A DNA stretch of 64,000 bases from Clostridioides difficile_D (GCA_945861085.1 OX244046.1:1612001-1676000); one strand, 5' to 3'; positions 52,533 through 61,829 are shown, counted from the stretch's first letter. A program made the numbers and translations. Notes: a model not told the origin generated them from the letters alone.

Positions 52533-53015
52533 ATGTTTAAGAGTTTAAAGAGAACGAAAGTTGAGAAATACATTATCGATAATAAAGACTCTTTTTATAG
52601 AATTGCATATAGTTATACAAAGAATGAAGAAGATGCCCTAGACGTGGTTCAGGAAGCTATGTATAAGGCATTATATTCAGTGGAAAATATTAAAGAAGTA
52701 AATTATATAAAAACGTGGTTTTATAAAATTTTAGTTAGAACGAGTATAGACTTTATTAGAAAAAACCGTAAGTATAATAATATGACAGATATTGACCTTG
52801 TAGATGAGACTGGAGAATATGATAAATACACTGATTTGGATTTAAGAAGAGCTTTGGAAGAATTACCTATTGAATACAAATCTATTATAATATTAAGATT
52901 TTTTGAAGATTTAAAGATTGAAGAAGTGGCAATAATATTGGATGAAAATGTGAATACTGTTAAAACTAGGCTATATACTGCTTTAAAAAAATTAAAATTA
53001 AAAATTGAAGAGTAG
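52533..53015 (+). CDS. csfV: ECF sigma factor sigma-V
   Basis: 160 residues. Region 2 is SFYRIAYSYTKNEEDALDVVQEAMYKAL, noted as the ECF pattern with DALDVVQE; region 4 is LEELPIEYKSIIILRFFEDLKIEEVA (also a pattern) with recognition helix NVNTVKTRLYTALKKL. It starts 51 bases after prsA. From knowledge of the system, it is held by RsiV and freed when lysozyme binds RsiV. Confidence 0.93.
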   Translation: MFKSLKRTKVEKYIIDNKDSFYRIAYSYTKNEEDALDVVQEAMYKALYSVENIKEVNYIKTWFYKILVRTSIDFIRKNRKYNNMTDIDLVDETGEYDKYTDLDLRRALEELPIEYKSIIILRFFEDLKIEEVAIILDENVNTVKTRLYTALKKLKLKIEE

Positions 53016-53026
53016 GGATAAAAAGA

Positions 53027-53896
53027 ATGACGAGCAAAGAAAGGTTAAATAAGTTAAAAGAGGAGTATCATAAAATTCCAATACCAAAGAAACTAGATAC
53101 TATAATAAATCATGAAAAAATAGAAAATATATACCGAGAGCAAAATAAGAAAGTAAATAGATTAAGATTTAAAGTTGCAATAGCTTTTGCATGTATGTTT
53201 GTAGTATTAGTCAACATAAGCCCTGTATTTGCAGACAGCTTTTCTAAGATACCTATAATTGGAGAAATAGTAAAAGTAATAACTATAAAAAATTATAACT
53301 TAAAAACTGAAAATTATGAAGCTGAGATTGATATTCCTAAAATACAAGGTTTAAAAGATAAAAATTTAGAAAAAAGATTAAATAGTAGTTTTATGGAAGA
53401 TGGAAAAAGGCTTTATAATGAATTTCAAGAGAGAATGGAAAAGATACAATTATCAAGGAACAAAGGGCATAAGTCTTTAAGTTTGAGTTATAGTGTGAAA
53501 AATAATTCTAAAGATTTTCTATCAATAGAAATGACAAAAAATGAGATAGAAGCATCATCATATGTTAGTAAAGTACATTATAATATTGATAAAAAAAGAC
53601 AAATAGTTTTGACTTTGCCAATGCTTTTTAAAGACGATAAATATGTAAAAGTTATAAGTGATAATATAAAAGAACAAATGAGAGAGCAAATAAAAAAGGA
53701 TAATGCAAAATCCTATTTTATAGACCAAGATAAAGATTCCCCAGTAAAAAATTTTGAATCTATAAATAAGTATCAAGATTTTTATTTTAATAAAAATGGA
53801 AACCTTGTAATTAGTTTTGATGAATATGAAGTAGCACCTGGTTATATGGGAGCAGTTGAGTTTGTGATACCAAATAAAGTAATAAAAGATTTGTAA
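53027..53896 (+). CDS. rsiV: Anti-sigma factor RsiV (lysozyme receptor)
   Basis: 289 residues: a cytoplasmic sigma-binding region (1-46), a TM helix (about 47-66) followed by a signal-peptidase-like VFA-DS site, and an extracellular domain of the RsiV/DUF3298-DUF4163 type (about 75-289). Lysozyme binding exposes the site for signal peptidase and then intramembrane proteolysis. It lies 11 bases after csfV. Its 3' third is nearly identical in DNA to that of the next gene. Confidence 0.92.
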   Translation: MTSKERLNKLKEEYHKIPIPKKLDTIINHEKIENIYREQNKKVNRLRFKVAIAFACMFVVLVNISPVFADSFSKIPIIGEIVKVITIKNYNLKTENYEAEIDIPKIQGLKDKNLEKRLNSSFMEDGKRLYNEFQERMEKIQLSRNKGHKSLSLSYSVKNNSKDFLSIEMTKNEIEASSYVSKVHYNIDKKRQIVLTLPMLFKDDKYVKVISDNIKEQMREQIKKDNAKSYFIDQDKDSPVKNFESINKYQDFYFNKNGNLVISFDEYEVAPGYMGAVEFVIPNKVIKDL

Positions 53897-53938
53897 ATTG
53901 AATAGTAGTTTATATATGAATATATTAAGGAGGTAAAT

Positions 53939-54694
53939 ATGAATACATATAAAAAACTTAATAAATCTATATTTAGAATTGCTATAGTTTCAATATGTTT
54001 ATTGGTATCATTAGTAAATATAAACTCTATATTTGCAGGTAGTTCCTCTAATGAGACTTTAAACAATAATATAATAAGGGTGGTAAATGTTAAGAATCTT
54101 GACTTTAAACAAGGTAATTATGAAGTTAATATTAGTATTCCTAAAATAGAAGGCTTAAAAGATAAAGATTTAGAGAATAAATTAAATAATGAGTTTATAG
54201 AAGATGGGAAAAAACTTTACAACGAATTTCAAAATAAAATGAAAAAAGAAAATAATGAAGGTCATAGATACTTAAATGTAAGTTATGATGTCAAAAATAA
54301 CTCTAAGAATTTTTTATCAATAGAGGTGAAAAAAGAGGAGATAGAAGCTTCTTCGTCTGTAACTAAAAAGCATTATACTATTGATAAAAATAGAGAAATA
54401 TTATTAAATTTGCCAATATTTTTTAAAGATAGTAGATATATAAAGGTTATAAGTGATAATATAAAAGAGCAGATGAGAAATCAAATTAAGAAAGATAATA
54501 CAAAATCCTATTTTATAGACCAAGATAAAAATTCACCAGTAAAAGATTTTGAATCTATAAATAAGTATCAAGATTTTTATTTTAATAAAAATGGAAATCT
54601 TGTAATTAGTTTTGATGAATATGAAGTAGCACCTGGTTATATGGGAGCAGTTGAGTTTGTGATACCATATAAATTAATAAAAAACCTAAGATAG
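53939..54694 (+). CDS. RsiV-like paralogue without sigma-binding domain
   Basis: 251 residues. It aligns with RsiV from the TM helix to the C-terminus. Only about 12 residues stand before the hydrophobic segment (IFRIAIVSICLLVSLVNINSIFA), so the cytoplasmic anti-sigma part is missing. SIFA-GS resembles the RsiV cleavage site, and the product would be membrane-tethered or secreted. About 165 bases near the 3' end differ from rsiV at only about four positions. It may bind lysozyme as a decoy or buffer. AAGGAGG precedes ATG. Confidence 0.85.
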   Translation: MNTYKKLNKSIFRIAIVSICLLVSLVNINSIFAGSSSNETLNNNIIRVVNVKNLDFKQGNYEVNISIPKIEGLKDKDLENKLNNEFIEDGKKLYNEFQNKMKKENNEGHRYLNVSYDVKNNSKNFLSIEVKKEEIEASSSVTKKHYTIDKNREILLNLPIFFKDSRYIKVISDNIKEQMRNQIKKDNTKSYFIDQDKNSPVKDFESINKYQDFYFNKNGNLVISFDEYEVAPGYMGAVEFVIPYKLIKNLR

Positions 54695-54735
54695 ATATAT
54701 AGAAGATTTTTAGATAGACTGGTAAGGAGAATTAT

Positions 54736-55563
54736 ATGAATATATATGAACAAGCGATAAGATTAATAGAAAATAATGAGGATTTCGCATTTGCTACAAT
54801 AACTTCTCACTCAGGTTCAACACCACGTGAAACAGGAGCAATGATGATTGTAAAAAATGATGCTACCATATTTGGTTCAGTAGGTGGAGGTAGTGTAGAA
54901 GCAGTATGTATAAAACATGCAATTAATGTAATAAAAAATAGAGAGTCAATGTTGTATAAATTTAGCCTAAATAAATCTGATGTGGCAAAACTTGGAATGA
55001 TATGTGGAGGTAATGGAGAAATCCAAATAGATTTCATAGATAGTAAATTAGAAAGTAATATAGAAAGATTTAATAGAAACCTAAAAGAAAATACAAGTAA
55101 AGCGTATATATTTGGAGCAGGTCATATTTCAAGAGATGTTGCCGTAATATTATCCCTTTTGGAATTTAGAACAGTGGTAATAGATGATAGAGAAGAATTT
55201 GCTAACTCTGAAAGATTTCCAGATTCAGAAGTAATAGTTTTAGATTCTTTTGAAAATATACCAGATTTTCCAACTGATGAAAATAGTTATATAATTATTC
55301 TAACAAGAGGTCATTTATATGATTCAAGTGCTTTAGAATGGGCTCTTAAAAGAAATTCTAGTTATATAGGCATGATTGGAAGTAGAACAAAAATTGGATT
55401 GACATATGAAAAACTTATGAAAAAAGGTTTTAAAAAGGAAGAATTATCAAAAGTACATGCACCAATAGGAATAAAGTTGGATGCTCAAACACCAGCTGAA
55501 ATAGCTGTATGCATAGCTGCTGAACTTATAAATTGTAGGGCTAATAAGGAAAAGGTAAATTGA
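54736..55563 (+). CDS. XdhC/CoxI-family protein
   Basis: 275 residues. The N-terminal XdhC domain (FAFATITSHSGSTPRETGAMM pattern; GSVGGGSVEA) is followed by a Rossmann domain (YIFGAGHISRDVA) and the C-terminal YIGMIGSRTK...HAPIGIKLDAQTPAEIAVCIAAE, seen as two motifs. Members load molybdenum cofactor, often with sulfur, into xanthine-dehydrogenase-type enzymes. None is adjacent. The stop overlaps the next gene by one base (TGATG). Confidence 0.9.
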   Translation: MNIYEQAIRLIENNEDFAFATITSHSGSTPRETGAMMIVKNDATIFGSVGGGSVEAVCIKHAINVIKNRESMLYKFSLNKSDVAKLGMICGGNGEIQIDFIDSKLESNIERFNRNLKENTSKAYIFGAGHISRDVAVILSLLEFRTVVIDDREEFANSERFPDSEVIVLDSFENIPDFPTDENSYIIILTRGHLYDSSALEWALKRNSSYIGMIGSRTKIGLTYEKLMKKGFKKEELSKVHAPIGIKLDAQTPAEIAVCIAAELINCRANKEKVN

Positions 55564-56324
55564 TGAATACAGTAGGTAAAGAAGTTGATATTTTAAATGT
55601 AATTCTTAGAGGTAGTGAAATAAAAGTAATTTTATTGTATAAAAATAGAAAAAATATTTCTATAAAAATAGACTCATTTGGTAAAATAATTGTAATAAGC
55701 CCTCCTAAAATATCTGAAAAAATAATAAAAGATATAATAATTGAAAAAGGAGACTGGATACTTAAAAAATTAGAAAAATACAAATACAGAGAAGAAATAT
55801 ACAGACAAAGAATGTTTATAACTGGTGATAAGTTTCTTTATTTAGGGAAAGAGTATCACTTAGTTATAAAAGAAATGTTAGAGGATTCTGTCAAAAAAAG
55901 TAATTGTAAAATAAATCTTGATGAGTCCCAAATAATTATTAATACAAATGATACAGGTAAAGAATTTATTAAAAAGTCTTTAAAGTCTTGGTATAAAAGA
56001 GAAAGTCAAAGAATAGTTTTAGAGAGAATAGATTTTCTTAAATTAAATTGTGAAATAATGAAACAATTGATTCCAGCAAGTGTTAAGGTAAAAGAACAAA
56101 AAAAGAGATGGGGAAGTTGCACATCCCAAAAAAATATTTATATAAATTCAAAAATATCTATGGCAAGATTAGATGTAATTGATTATGTAATAATACATGA
56201 GTTTAGCCATTTAGTACATATGAATCACTCTAAAAAATTCTATGATTTGATAAAATCCATTATGCCAGATTATAAAGACAAAGAAAATTGGCTAAAAATA
56301 AATGGATATAAGATAATAATATGA
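55563..56324 (+). CDS. YgjP/DUF45-type zinc metallopeptidase-like protein
   Basis: ATG 55563 overlaps the XdhC stop. 253 residues. Characteristic are KRWGSCTSQKNIYINSKI and the zinc motif YVIIHEFSHLVHMNHSKKFY (HExxH plus a later His). The family resembles M48 metal-dependent hydrolases; the substrate is unknown. It is translationally coupled to xdhC and ends before the ilv leader. Confidence 0.9.
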   Translation: MNTVGKEVDILNVILRGSEIKVILLYKNRKNISIKIDSFGKIIVISPPKISEKIIKDIIIEKGDWILKKLEKYKYREEIYRQRMFITGDKFLYLGKEYHLVIKEMLEDSVKKSNCKINLDESQIIINTNDTGKEFIKKSLKSWYKRESQRIVLERIDFLKLNCEIMKQLIPASVKVKEQKKRWGSCTSQKNIYINSKISMARLDVIDYVIIHEFSHLVHMNHSKKFYDLIKSIMPDYKDKENWLKINGYKIII

Positions 56325-56384
56325 AAACGATTATTCCAAAATATACACTTATAATATAAAAGAAATATTATTGTGAAAAAAACA

Positions 56385-56399
56385 AATAATCTGAAAATT
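56385..56399 (+). promoter_or_regulatory. CodY-box-like site at the ilv promoter
   Basis: AATAATCTGAAAATT matches the CodY consensus AATTTTCWGAAAATT at 13 of 15 positions and ends 13 bases before the -35 box. CodY represses branched-chain amino-acid genes when isoleucine/valine and GTP are abundant. Confidence 0.65.
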
Positions 56400-56412
56400 T
56401 TTTAAAAAGTCG

Positions 56413-56441
56413 TTGACATCGTAAATAATAGGGAATATAAT
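56413..56441 (+). promoter_or_regulatory. ilv operon promoter (full consensus)
   Basis: TTGACA (56413-56418), exactly 17 bases, TATAAT (56436-56441). Confidence 0.9.
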
Positions 56442-56519
56442 CTATATTAACAACAAAACAGAGTTAAAATTAAAAAAGTAAAAGCAATGACAGAGACAAC
56501 AATACTAATAGCGTGTTAT

Positions 56520-56775
56520 CCACAGAGAACCAATGTTGCTGAGAATTGGTGTTAACAGTAGTATAATGATCACTCTGGAGCTTTTGTACTGAATATTTTT
56601 AGTAAGTACAAACGTCTGCCAACGTTACATGGCTAAGGTTAAGGTAATTGATTACCCGACCTGAAAAAGAGGGGTAGATGTATTTTTTATATCTACAAAT
56701 AAGGTGGTACCGCGGAATATAACTTTCGTCCTTATAAGTAATATTTATATTGCTTATAAAGATGAAAGTTTTTTT
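56520..56775 (+). promoter_or_regulatory. Isoleucine T-box leader with attenuator
   Basis: The T-box core AAGGTGGTACCGCGG is at 56701-56715. Stem I is closed by CAGAG/CTCTG, and the specifier position holds ATC (56569-56571) followed by A-CTCTG. This is the same layout as the TAC codon of the tyrS leader, so tRNA-Ile is the probable effector. The terminator (AACTTTCGTCCTTATAAG with CTTATAAAGATGAAAG, then T-run) ends near 56775. Confidence 0.93.
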
Positions 56776-56847
56776 ATTTTAAGCAATATAAAATAATTTA
56801 ATCCATATAAAATTAATAAAAAATAATAAAAATAAGGAGGAATTTTT

Positions 56848-57087
56848 ATGGAAAATACTGTATATGCTAAATTAAATCAAGGAATAGATTCTTTTTTAAG
56901 AGTTGCTATGACTCTAAGAAGAAGAGAAGTTGATATACAATCAATAAGTATGACTGTAGACAATATGAATAACTCAGGTATAAAATTAATAGTAAATGAA
57001 GAAAAGACATCCTTAGATTCTGTCTTAAACCATATGAAGAAACTACATGATATAAGAGAGATAACTGTTGAGAAAATGAGACACTAA
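56848..57087 (+). CDS. ACT-domain protein, IlvN/IlvM-like regulatory subunit
   Basis: 79 residues with a single ACT fold: LRVAMTLRRREVDIQSISM, then GIKLIVNEEKTSLDSVLNHMKKLHDIREI (split by secondary structure). It is much shorter than two-domain IlvH and similar to IlvM/IlvN. Standing as first gene of the ilv operon, it probably associates with the acetolactate synthase catalytic subunit at 58406 and gives valine feedback. AGGAGG precedes ATG. Confidence 0.82.
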   Translation: MENTVYAKLNQGIDSFLRVAMTLRRREVDIQSISMTVDNMNNSGIKLIVNEEKTSLDSVLNHMKKLHDIREITVEKMRH

Positions 57088-57371
57088 TTAAATCTGCTTT
57101 ATAAAAATAAAAACTAAAGATACTCATTTTAAAATAAAAAACCAAAGATAAATATTAAATAAGAAAAATCTTAGATTTAAAATACAAGTATCATTGAACT
57201 TATGGGTTTATCACAATTAATAAAAACTGAAAATTCTAAAAATATACTTTAAAAGTTATATAAATTGAGGAATAGAATTTGCTGAACAGTATTAAGTCGA
57301 TGATAATGAGTATGAATTTCTAATAAAAATAAATATCATAAAATAAGAGAAAGTATTGGGAGGAAATTAAA

Positions 57372-58361
57372 ATGGCAAAAATGTATTATGAAAATGATGT
57401 GAACTTAGAGGTTTTAAAAAATAAAAAGGTTGCAGTTTTAGGTTATGGAAGCCAAGGTCATGCACATGCACAAAATCTTAGAGATAATGGTGTAGATGTA
57501 GTGATAGGACTTTATGATGGAAGTAAATCAGCACAAAAAGCAAAAGAAGATGGATTTGAAGTTAAGAGTGTAGCAGAAGCTACAAAAGAAAGTGATTTGA
57601 CGATGCTGTTAATGCCTGATGAAAAGCAAAAAAAAGTTTATGAAGAAAGTGTAAGGGATAACTTAAAAGAAGGTCAAACATTAGCATTTGCGCATGGATT
57701 CAATATACATTATAATCAGGTACAACCACCAGAATTTGTTGATGTTGTAATGGTAGCTCCTAAAGGACCTGGTCACCTAGTTAGAAATGTATTTACAAAG
57801 GGAAGTGGAGTTCCTGCATTATTTGCAGTATATCAAGACTACACTAAAAAAGCTACAGAGACAGTTTTAGCATATGCAAAAGGTATAGGAGCAACAAGAG
57901 CAGGTGTTTTAGAAACTACTTTTAAAGAAGAAACAGAAACAGATTTATTTGGAGAACAATCAGTACTTTGTGGTGGAATAAGTGAACTTATAAAATTGGG
58001 ATATAAAACACTTGTAGATGCAGGTTATCAAAAAGAAGTAGCATATTTTGAATGTCTACATGAAATGAAATTAATAGTCGACCTTATATATGAAGGTGGA
58101 TTTGAAAGAATGAGATATAGCATAAGTGATACAGCAGAATATGGAGATTATGTATCTGGCAAAAGGGTAATAACTGATGCAGCAAAACAAGGTATGCAAG
58201 ATGTTTTAGAGGATATACAAAATGGAAAATTTGCAAAGGCATGGATTAAAGAGAATGAAGAAGAACGTGAAAACTTCCTAAAAACTAGAGAAGCAGAATA
58301 TGCTACAGAAATTGCTGAAGTTGGCAGAAATCTAAGAAGTATGATGTCATTCTTGAAATAA
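57372..58361 (+). CDS. ilvC: Ketol-acid reductoisomerase
   Basis: 329 residues, class I enzyme: an NADPH-binding GYGSQGHAHAQNLRDNG, then the knotted domain with metal ligands in ETDLFGEQSVLCGG and YEGGFERMRYSISDTAEYGD (noted as patterns). It converts acetolactate to dihydroxyisovalerate. GGGAGG precedes ATG. A 284-base gap separates it from the ACT gene; nothing was recognised there. Confidence 0.97.
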   Translation: MAKMYYENDVNLEVLKNKKVAVLGYGSQGHAHAQNLRDNGVDVVIGLYDGSKSAQKAKEDGFEVKSVAEATKESDLTMLLMPDEKQKKVYEESVRDNLKEGQTLAFAHGFNIHYNQVQPPEFVDVVMVAPKGPGHLVRNVFTKGSGVPALFAVYQDYTKKATETVLAYAKGIGATRAGVLETTFKEETETDLFGEQSVLCGGISELIKLGYKTLVDAGYQKEVAYFECLHEMKLIVDLIYEGGFERMRYSISDTAEYGDYVSGKRVITDAAKQGMQDVLEDIQNGKFAKAWIKENEEERENFLKTREAEYATEIAEVGRNLRSMMSFLK

Positions 58362-58405
58362 ATATATGAAATGGATTAGTTTGAGGGAAAGAGTGGTGCA
58401 TAGTA

Positions 58406-60100
58406 GTGCGTATGAATGGAGCAAAGGTAATTTTAGAATGTTTAAAGAAAGAGGGAGTTGACACGGTATTTGGATATCCTGGTGGAGCAGTGATACCTCT
58501 TTATGATGCTCTATACGATTATTCAGATGATTTTAAGCATATAAGGACATCCCATGAACAAGGTTTGGTTCATGCAGCAGATGGATACGCAAGAAGTACT
58601 AATACAGTGGGTGTTTGTTTTACAACATCTGGTCCAGGAGCAACAAATGCTATAACTGGAATAGCAACAGCTTTTATGGATTCCTCACCTATGGTTGTAA
58701 TTTCGGGTCAGGTTCCAACGAGTTTATTAGGTAAAGATTCTTTTCAAGAAATTGATATAACTGGAGCAACATTATCTATGACAAAACATAATTATTTAGT
58801 TAGAAATACTAAAGAATTAGTTCCTACAATAAAAGAAGCTTTTAAAGTTGCAAATTCAGGTAGAAAAGGACCTGTACTTGTAGATGTTCCAAAAGATTTA
58901 TTTTTAGCAGAAATGGATTTTAGTGATGAGGATTATGATTTATGTCAAATAGATGATTATATAGATTATAAAAGTGATTTTGGTCTAGATGATGAAACTA
59001 ATGCTAAGCTTTTAAATGAAGCAATAGATATCATAAAAGAATCTAAAAGACCTATAATATATGCTGGTGGAGGAGTTAAGTCTTCAGATAGTGAGGAGAT
59101 TCTTGAAAAATTTGCAATTAAAATAGATACACCTGTATTAAATACACTTATGGGTCTTGGCAATATAGATAGAAAAAATGAACTATCTCTTGGAATGGTT
59201 GGAATGCATGGAAGTAGAGAAAGTAATTTAGCCCTTTCTAATTCAGATTTGGTTATAGCTATAGGTGCAAGATTTAGCGATAGAGTAATAAGTAAAAGTT
59301 CAGAATTTGCTAAAAATGCAAAAGTAATACACATAGATATAGACCCATCTGAAATAAGTAAAAATATAAAATCTAATGTATCTCTAGTTGGAGATGTGAA
59401 GTTGGTCCTTAGTTTACTACTTGAAGGAGTTGAGAGTAAGAATAATAGTAGTTGGAAAGAAGAGATAAAGACATTTAGAAAGAGTGAGGGTGTACAAAAA
59501 TATGAATTTCATCCACAAAACATACTTAAAAAAATAAATGAGAAATATGAGAAATTAGAAAATCCTACTATAGTAGTAACTGATGTTGGTCAACATCAAA
59601 TGTGGGCCGCTAAATACTGGAATTTTAAAGGTAATAAAAGTTTTATAACATCAGCAGGACTAGGAACTATGGGCTTTGGTTTAGGTGCAGCTATTGGAAC
59701 TAAAGTCGGTAATGTAGATAAAAATGTGGTTTTAGTCACTGGTGATGGAAGTTTTAGAATGAACTGTAATGAACTAGCTACAGTTGCAAATTATAATGTA
59801 CCTATACTTATTTTACTACTTAATAATAGAACATTAGGAATGGTAAGACAATGGCAGAAGTTATTTTCTAATCAAAGATATTCTCAAACTGACATTAATG
59901 AAAACGTGGATTATGTTAAACTAGTAAATGCCTATAATATTGATGGATATAAGGTATCCGATATGGAAGAATTAGAAAAAGTTCTAGATGTGGTAGATTT
60001 TAATAAACCCGTGTTTTTACAATGTGATATAGATAAGGATTATGATGTTTATCCTATTGTAGCCCCTAATGATGCATTGGAAAATTTGATATGTAACTAA
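58406..60100 (+). CDS. ilvB: Acetolactate synthase, catalytic subunit
   Basis: About 564 residues, thiamine-diphosphate enzyme. It has VFGYPGGAVIPLYDAL, the catalytic Glu in TSHEQGLVHAADGYAR, FTTSGPGATN, the FAD-loop region and the ThDP motif GDGSFRMNCNEL...NNRTLGMVRQWQ. Either GTG 58406 or ATG 58412 may be the start; the only purine-rich site (GAGGGAAAGAG) lies 12-20 bases upstream. It works with the ACT-domain protein. Last gene of the operon. Confidence 0.95.
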   Translation: MRMNGAKVILECLKKEGVDTVFGYPGGAVIPLYDALYDYSDDFKHIRTSHEQGLVHAADGYARSTNTVGVCFTTSGPGATNAITGIATAFMDSSPMVVISGQVPTSLLGKDSFQEIDITGATLSMTKHNYLVRNTKELVPTIKEAFKVANSGRKGPVLVDVPKDLFLAEMDFSDEDYDLCQIDDYIDYKSDFGLDDETNAKLLNEAIDIIKESKRPIIYAGGGVKSSDSEEILEKFAIKIDTPVLNTLMGLGNIDRKNELSLGMVGMHGSRESNLALSNSDLVIAIGARFSDRVISKSSEFAKNAKVIHIDIDPSEISKNIKSNVSLVGDVKLVLSLLLEGVESKNNSSWKEEIKTFRKSEGVQKYEFHPQNILKKINEKYEKLENPTIVVTDVGQHQMWAAKYWNFKGNKSFITSAGLGTMGFGLGAAIGTKVGNVDKNVVLVTGDGSFRMNCNELATVANYNVPILILLLNNRTLGMVRQWQKLFSNQRYSQTDINENVDYVKLVNAYNIDGYKVSDMEELEKVLDVVDFNKPVFLQCDIDKDYDVYPIVAPNDALENLICN

Positions 60101-60106
60101 AATTTA

Positions 60107-60160
60107 CACTGAATATTGATAAAGTTTGTTATTAAAATTTTATTGATATTCAGTTTTTTT
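60107..60160 (+). terminator. ilv operon terminator
   Basis: ACTGAATAT and ATATTCAGT pair (with an inner AT-rich stem), then TTTTTTT. Confidence 0.82.
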
Positions 60161-60414
60161 GTTTAAAGATATATTGGTATTTTTTATCTTTATAGATAAA
60201 TTACTGAGTATCTAAATAAGTACTTATTAAATTTTAATTATAAAACTTAGAATAATATTACAACTTAAGTAAATATTAAGTTTTATTCGTTAGATTTATT
60301 ATTAATACCTTATATTAGTTATGGTTGTTATATACTCTAAAGCCTTGAAATTACAAGTATATAGATGATTATATAAATTTGATAATTTTAGCTTTTAAAA
60401 TAGATAAATTAGAT
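60161..60414. other. AT-rich DNA between ilvB terminator and integrase gene
   Basis: No ORF, RNA or repeat was recognised. The chromosomal attachment junction of the element should fall somewhere between here and the integrase 3' end. Confidence 0.4.
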
Positions 60415-60457
60415 TTTGCCACCCATTTGCCACCGTATTATATTTTTGGGTGGCAAA
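60415..60457. repeat. Three TTTGCCACC repeats at the integrase 3' end (probable att region)
   Basis: TTTGCCACCCA (60415-60425) and TTTGCCACC (60426-60434) are direct copies. TGGGTGGCAAA (60447-60457) is an inverted copy of the first, so a stem-loop can form. Arrays like this next to tyrosine integrases are commonly arm-type or core sites of attL; the same hairpin could terminate the integrase transcript. Confidence 0.6.
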
Positions 60458-60459
60458 CT

Positions 60460-61590
60460 CTAATTTGTAATTTTTTCAAATATATCTACAGTTTCATTTT
60501 TCATTTTATCAGTTACATGTGAATAGGTATCCATTGTAGTTGATAGTTGGCTATGACCCAAACGGTTTTGTATGTCTTTAATATTAGCACCATTTTCTAA
60601 TAATAGAGTAGCATGTGCATGTCTTAAAGAATGAAAATGGAAGTCATTGTTTAAAGCTACTCGAATTTGTCTTACTATAGTGTCCAAAGTGTGAGTATTC
60701 ACCTGTTGACCATTTTCTTTGGTACATACCCAATCGCTATCAAAGTAAAATTCTCCATATTTTAATTTCATTTTCTTTTGATATAATTTATGTTCTTTTA
60801 ATGCCTTTATTAAAGTGTCACCTGTGAATATAGTTCTGCAAGAGCTTTCTGTTTTTGGTTGCCCTAATTCAAACATTCCATTTGGCTTTTTAATCAAAGT
60901 ATGCTTTACTGTGATAGTTTTATTATCAAGGTCTATATCATCCCATTTTAGTGCAATAATTTCACCCCTTCGCATACCAGTATGAAATCCAATTAGTAAA
61001 ACTATACGTTGAAATGAATCTTGAGGAAATATATTTAGTATTTGATTAAATTCTTCTAATGTAATAGTTTTAACTTTATTAGTTTCTGTTTTAGATTTAG
61101 TTTTTGGTATGCTTACATATTGCATAGGGTTTTCTCGTATGTGTTTGTAAGGGTGGACTGCTGATTTTAATGACCTATGTAATATGGCTTTTAATACTTG
61201 TAATGTATTTTGAGAGTAATCCTCTTTGTACTTTTTGTTTATGAAGTTTTGTAGTATTGCAGGAGTTAAAGCTTTTACTTTGTAAGCTCCTAGCTTTGGC
61301 TTTATATGTTTTTCTATGTTTATTCGGTAGCTTTCTTGAGTGTTGTATTTACAGTTAAGTAAGACATATTCTTTGTACCAAAAGTCTAAGTAGTCTGATA
61401 AACTGATGTTGCTTTCTTCAAATACTATGCCAGAGTTTTCATATTCATTTAGTGCTTCTCTTAAGGCTTTTTCTGCTTCTTTTTTAGTATTGCCTCCAAC
61501 TCTTTCTACTTTTTTTCTTTTTCCTTCTACTATGCCTAGGTCAAAGTAGTAATACCATTTGTTACTTCTTTTTCTTACTCCACCTTTCAT
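60460..61590 (-). CDS. int: Tyrosine recombinase (phage-type integrase)
   Basis: 376 residues: an N-terminal AP2-like arm-binding domain (KWYYYFDLGIVEGKRKK), a SAM-like core-binding domain (about 62-150) and the catalytic domain with Arg in TGMRRGEI, Lys in the beta-hairpin (KHTLIKK), HxxR in HSLRHAHAT, His in LGHS and Tyr in TMDTYSHVTD. All catalytic residues are present. It marks the left end of the integrated element that fills the rest of the window. Confidence 0.95.
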   Translation of the reverse strand: MKGGVRKRSNKWYYYFDLGIVEGKRKKVERVGGNTKKEAEKALREALNEYENSGIVFEESNISLSDYLDFWYKEYVLLNCKYNTQESYRINIEKHIKPKLGAYKVKALTPAILQNFINKKYKEDYSQNTLQVLKAILHRSLKSAVHPYKHIRENPMQYVSIPKTKSKTETNKVKTITLEEFNQILNIFPQDSFQRIVLLIGFHTGMRRGEIIALKWDDIDLDNKTITVKHTLIKKPNGMFELGQPKTESSCRTIFTGDTLIKALKEHKLYQKKMKLKYGEFYFDSDWVCTKENGQQVNTHTLDTIVRQIRVALNNDFHFHSLRHAHATLLLENGANIKDIQNRLGHSQLSTTMDTYSHVTDKMKNETVDIFEKITN

Positions 61591-61632
61591 AATAGTATCC
61601 CTCCCTTTTAGAATGTATGTTTGTTTGGTGTT

Positions 61633-61665
61633 TATATAAAAGAGCAGATTGACTGCTCTTTATAT
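61633..61665 (-). terminator. Hairpin between integrase and immA-like genes
   Basis: AAAGAGCAG pairs with CTGCTCTTT, extended by TATATA on both sides. A very similar AGAGCAG/CTGCTCT hairpin follows the next gene upstream (62385-62405). Confidence 0.65.
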
Positions 61666-61829
61666 ACTTTTGTTATGTACAATATTATCTTAATTTTGTT
61701 TATTTGGTTTTTACTTAATTATTTTCTTAATATTCTTACAATTTTTTAGCTTTTATGTATAGTTTATTATAATAATATTGAAATATATATTTATTAAGTA
61801 AAAAATCTATAAAAGTAGAATAAATGAGT

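Noticed and set aside
57088..57371. Possible gene remnant between the ACT gene and ilvC
   Set aside because: Short open segments exist in several frames, but none shows a family motif or ribosome site.
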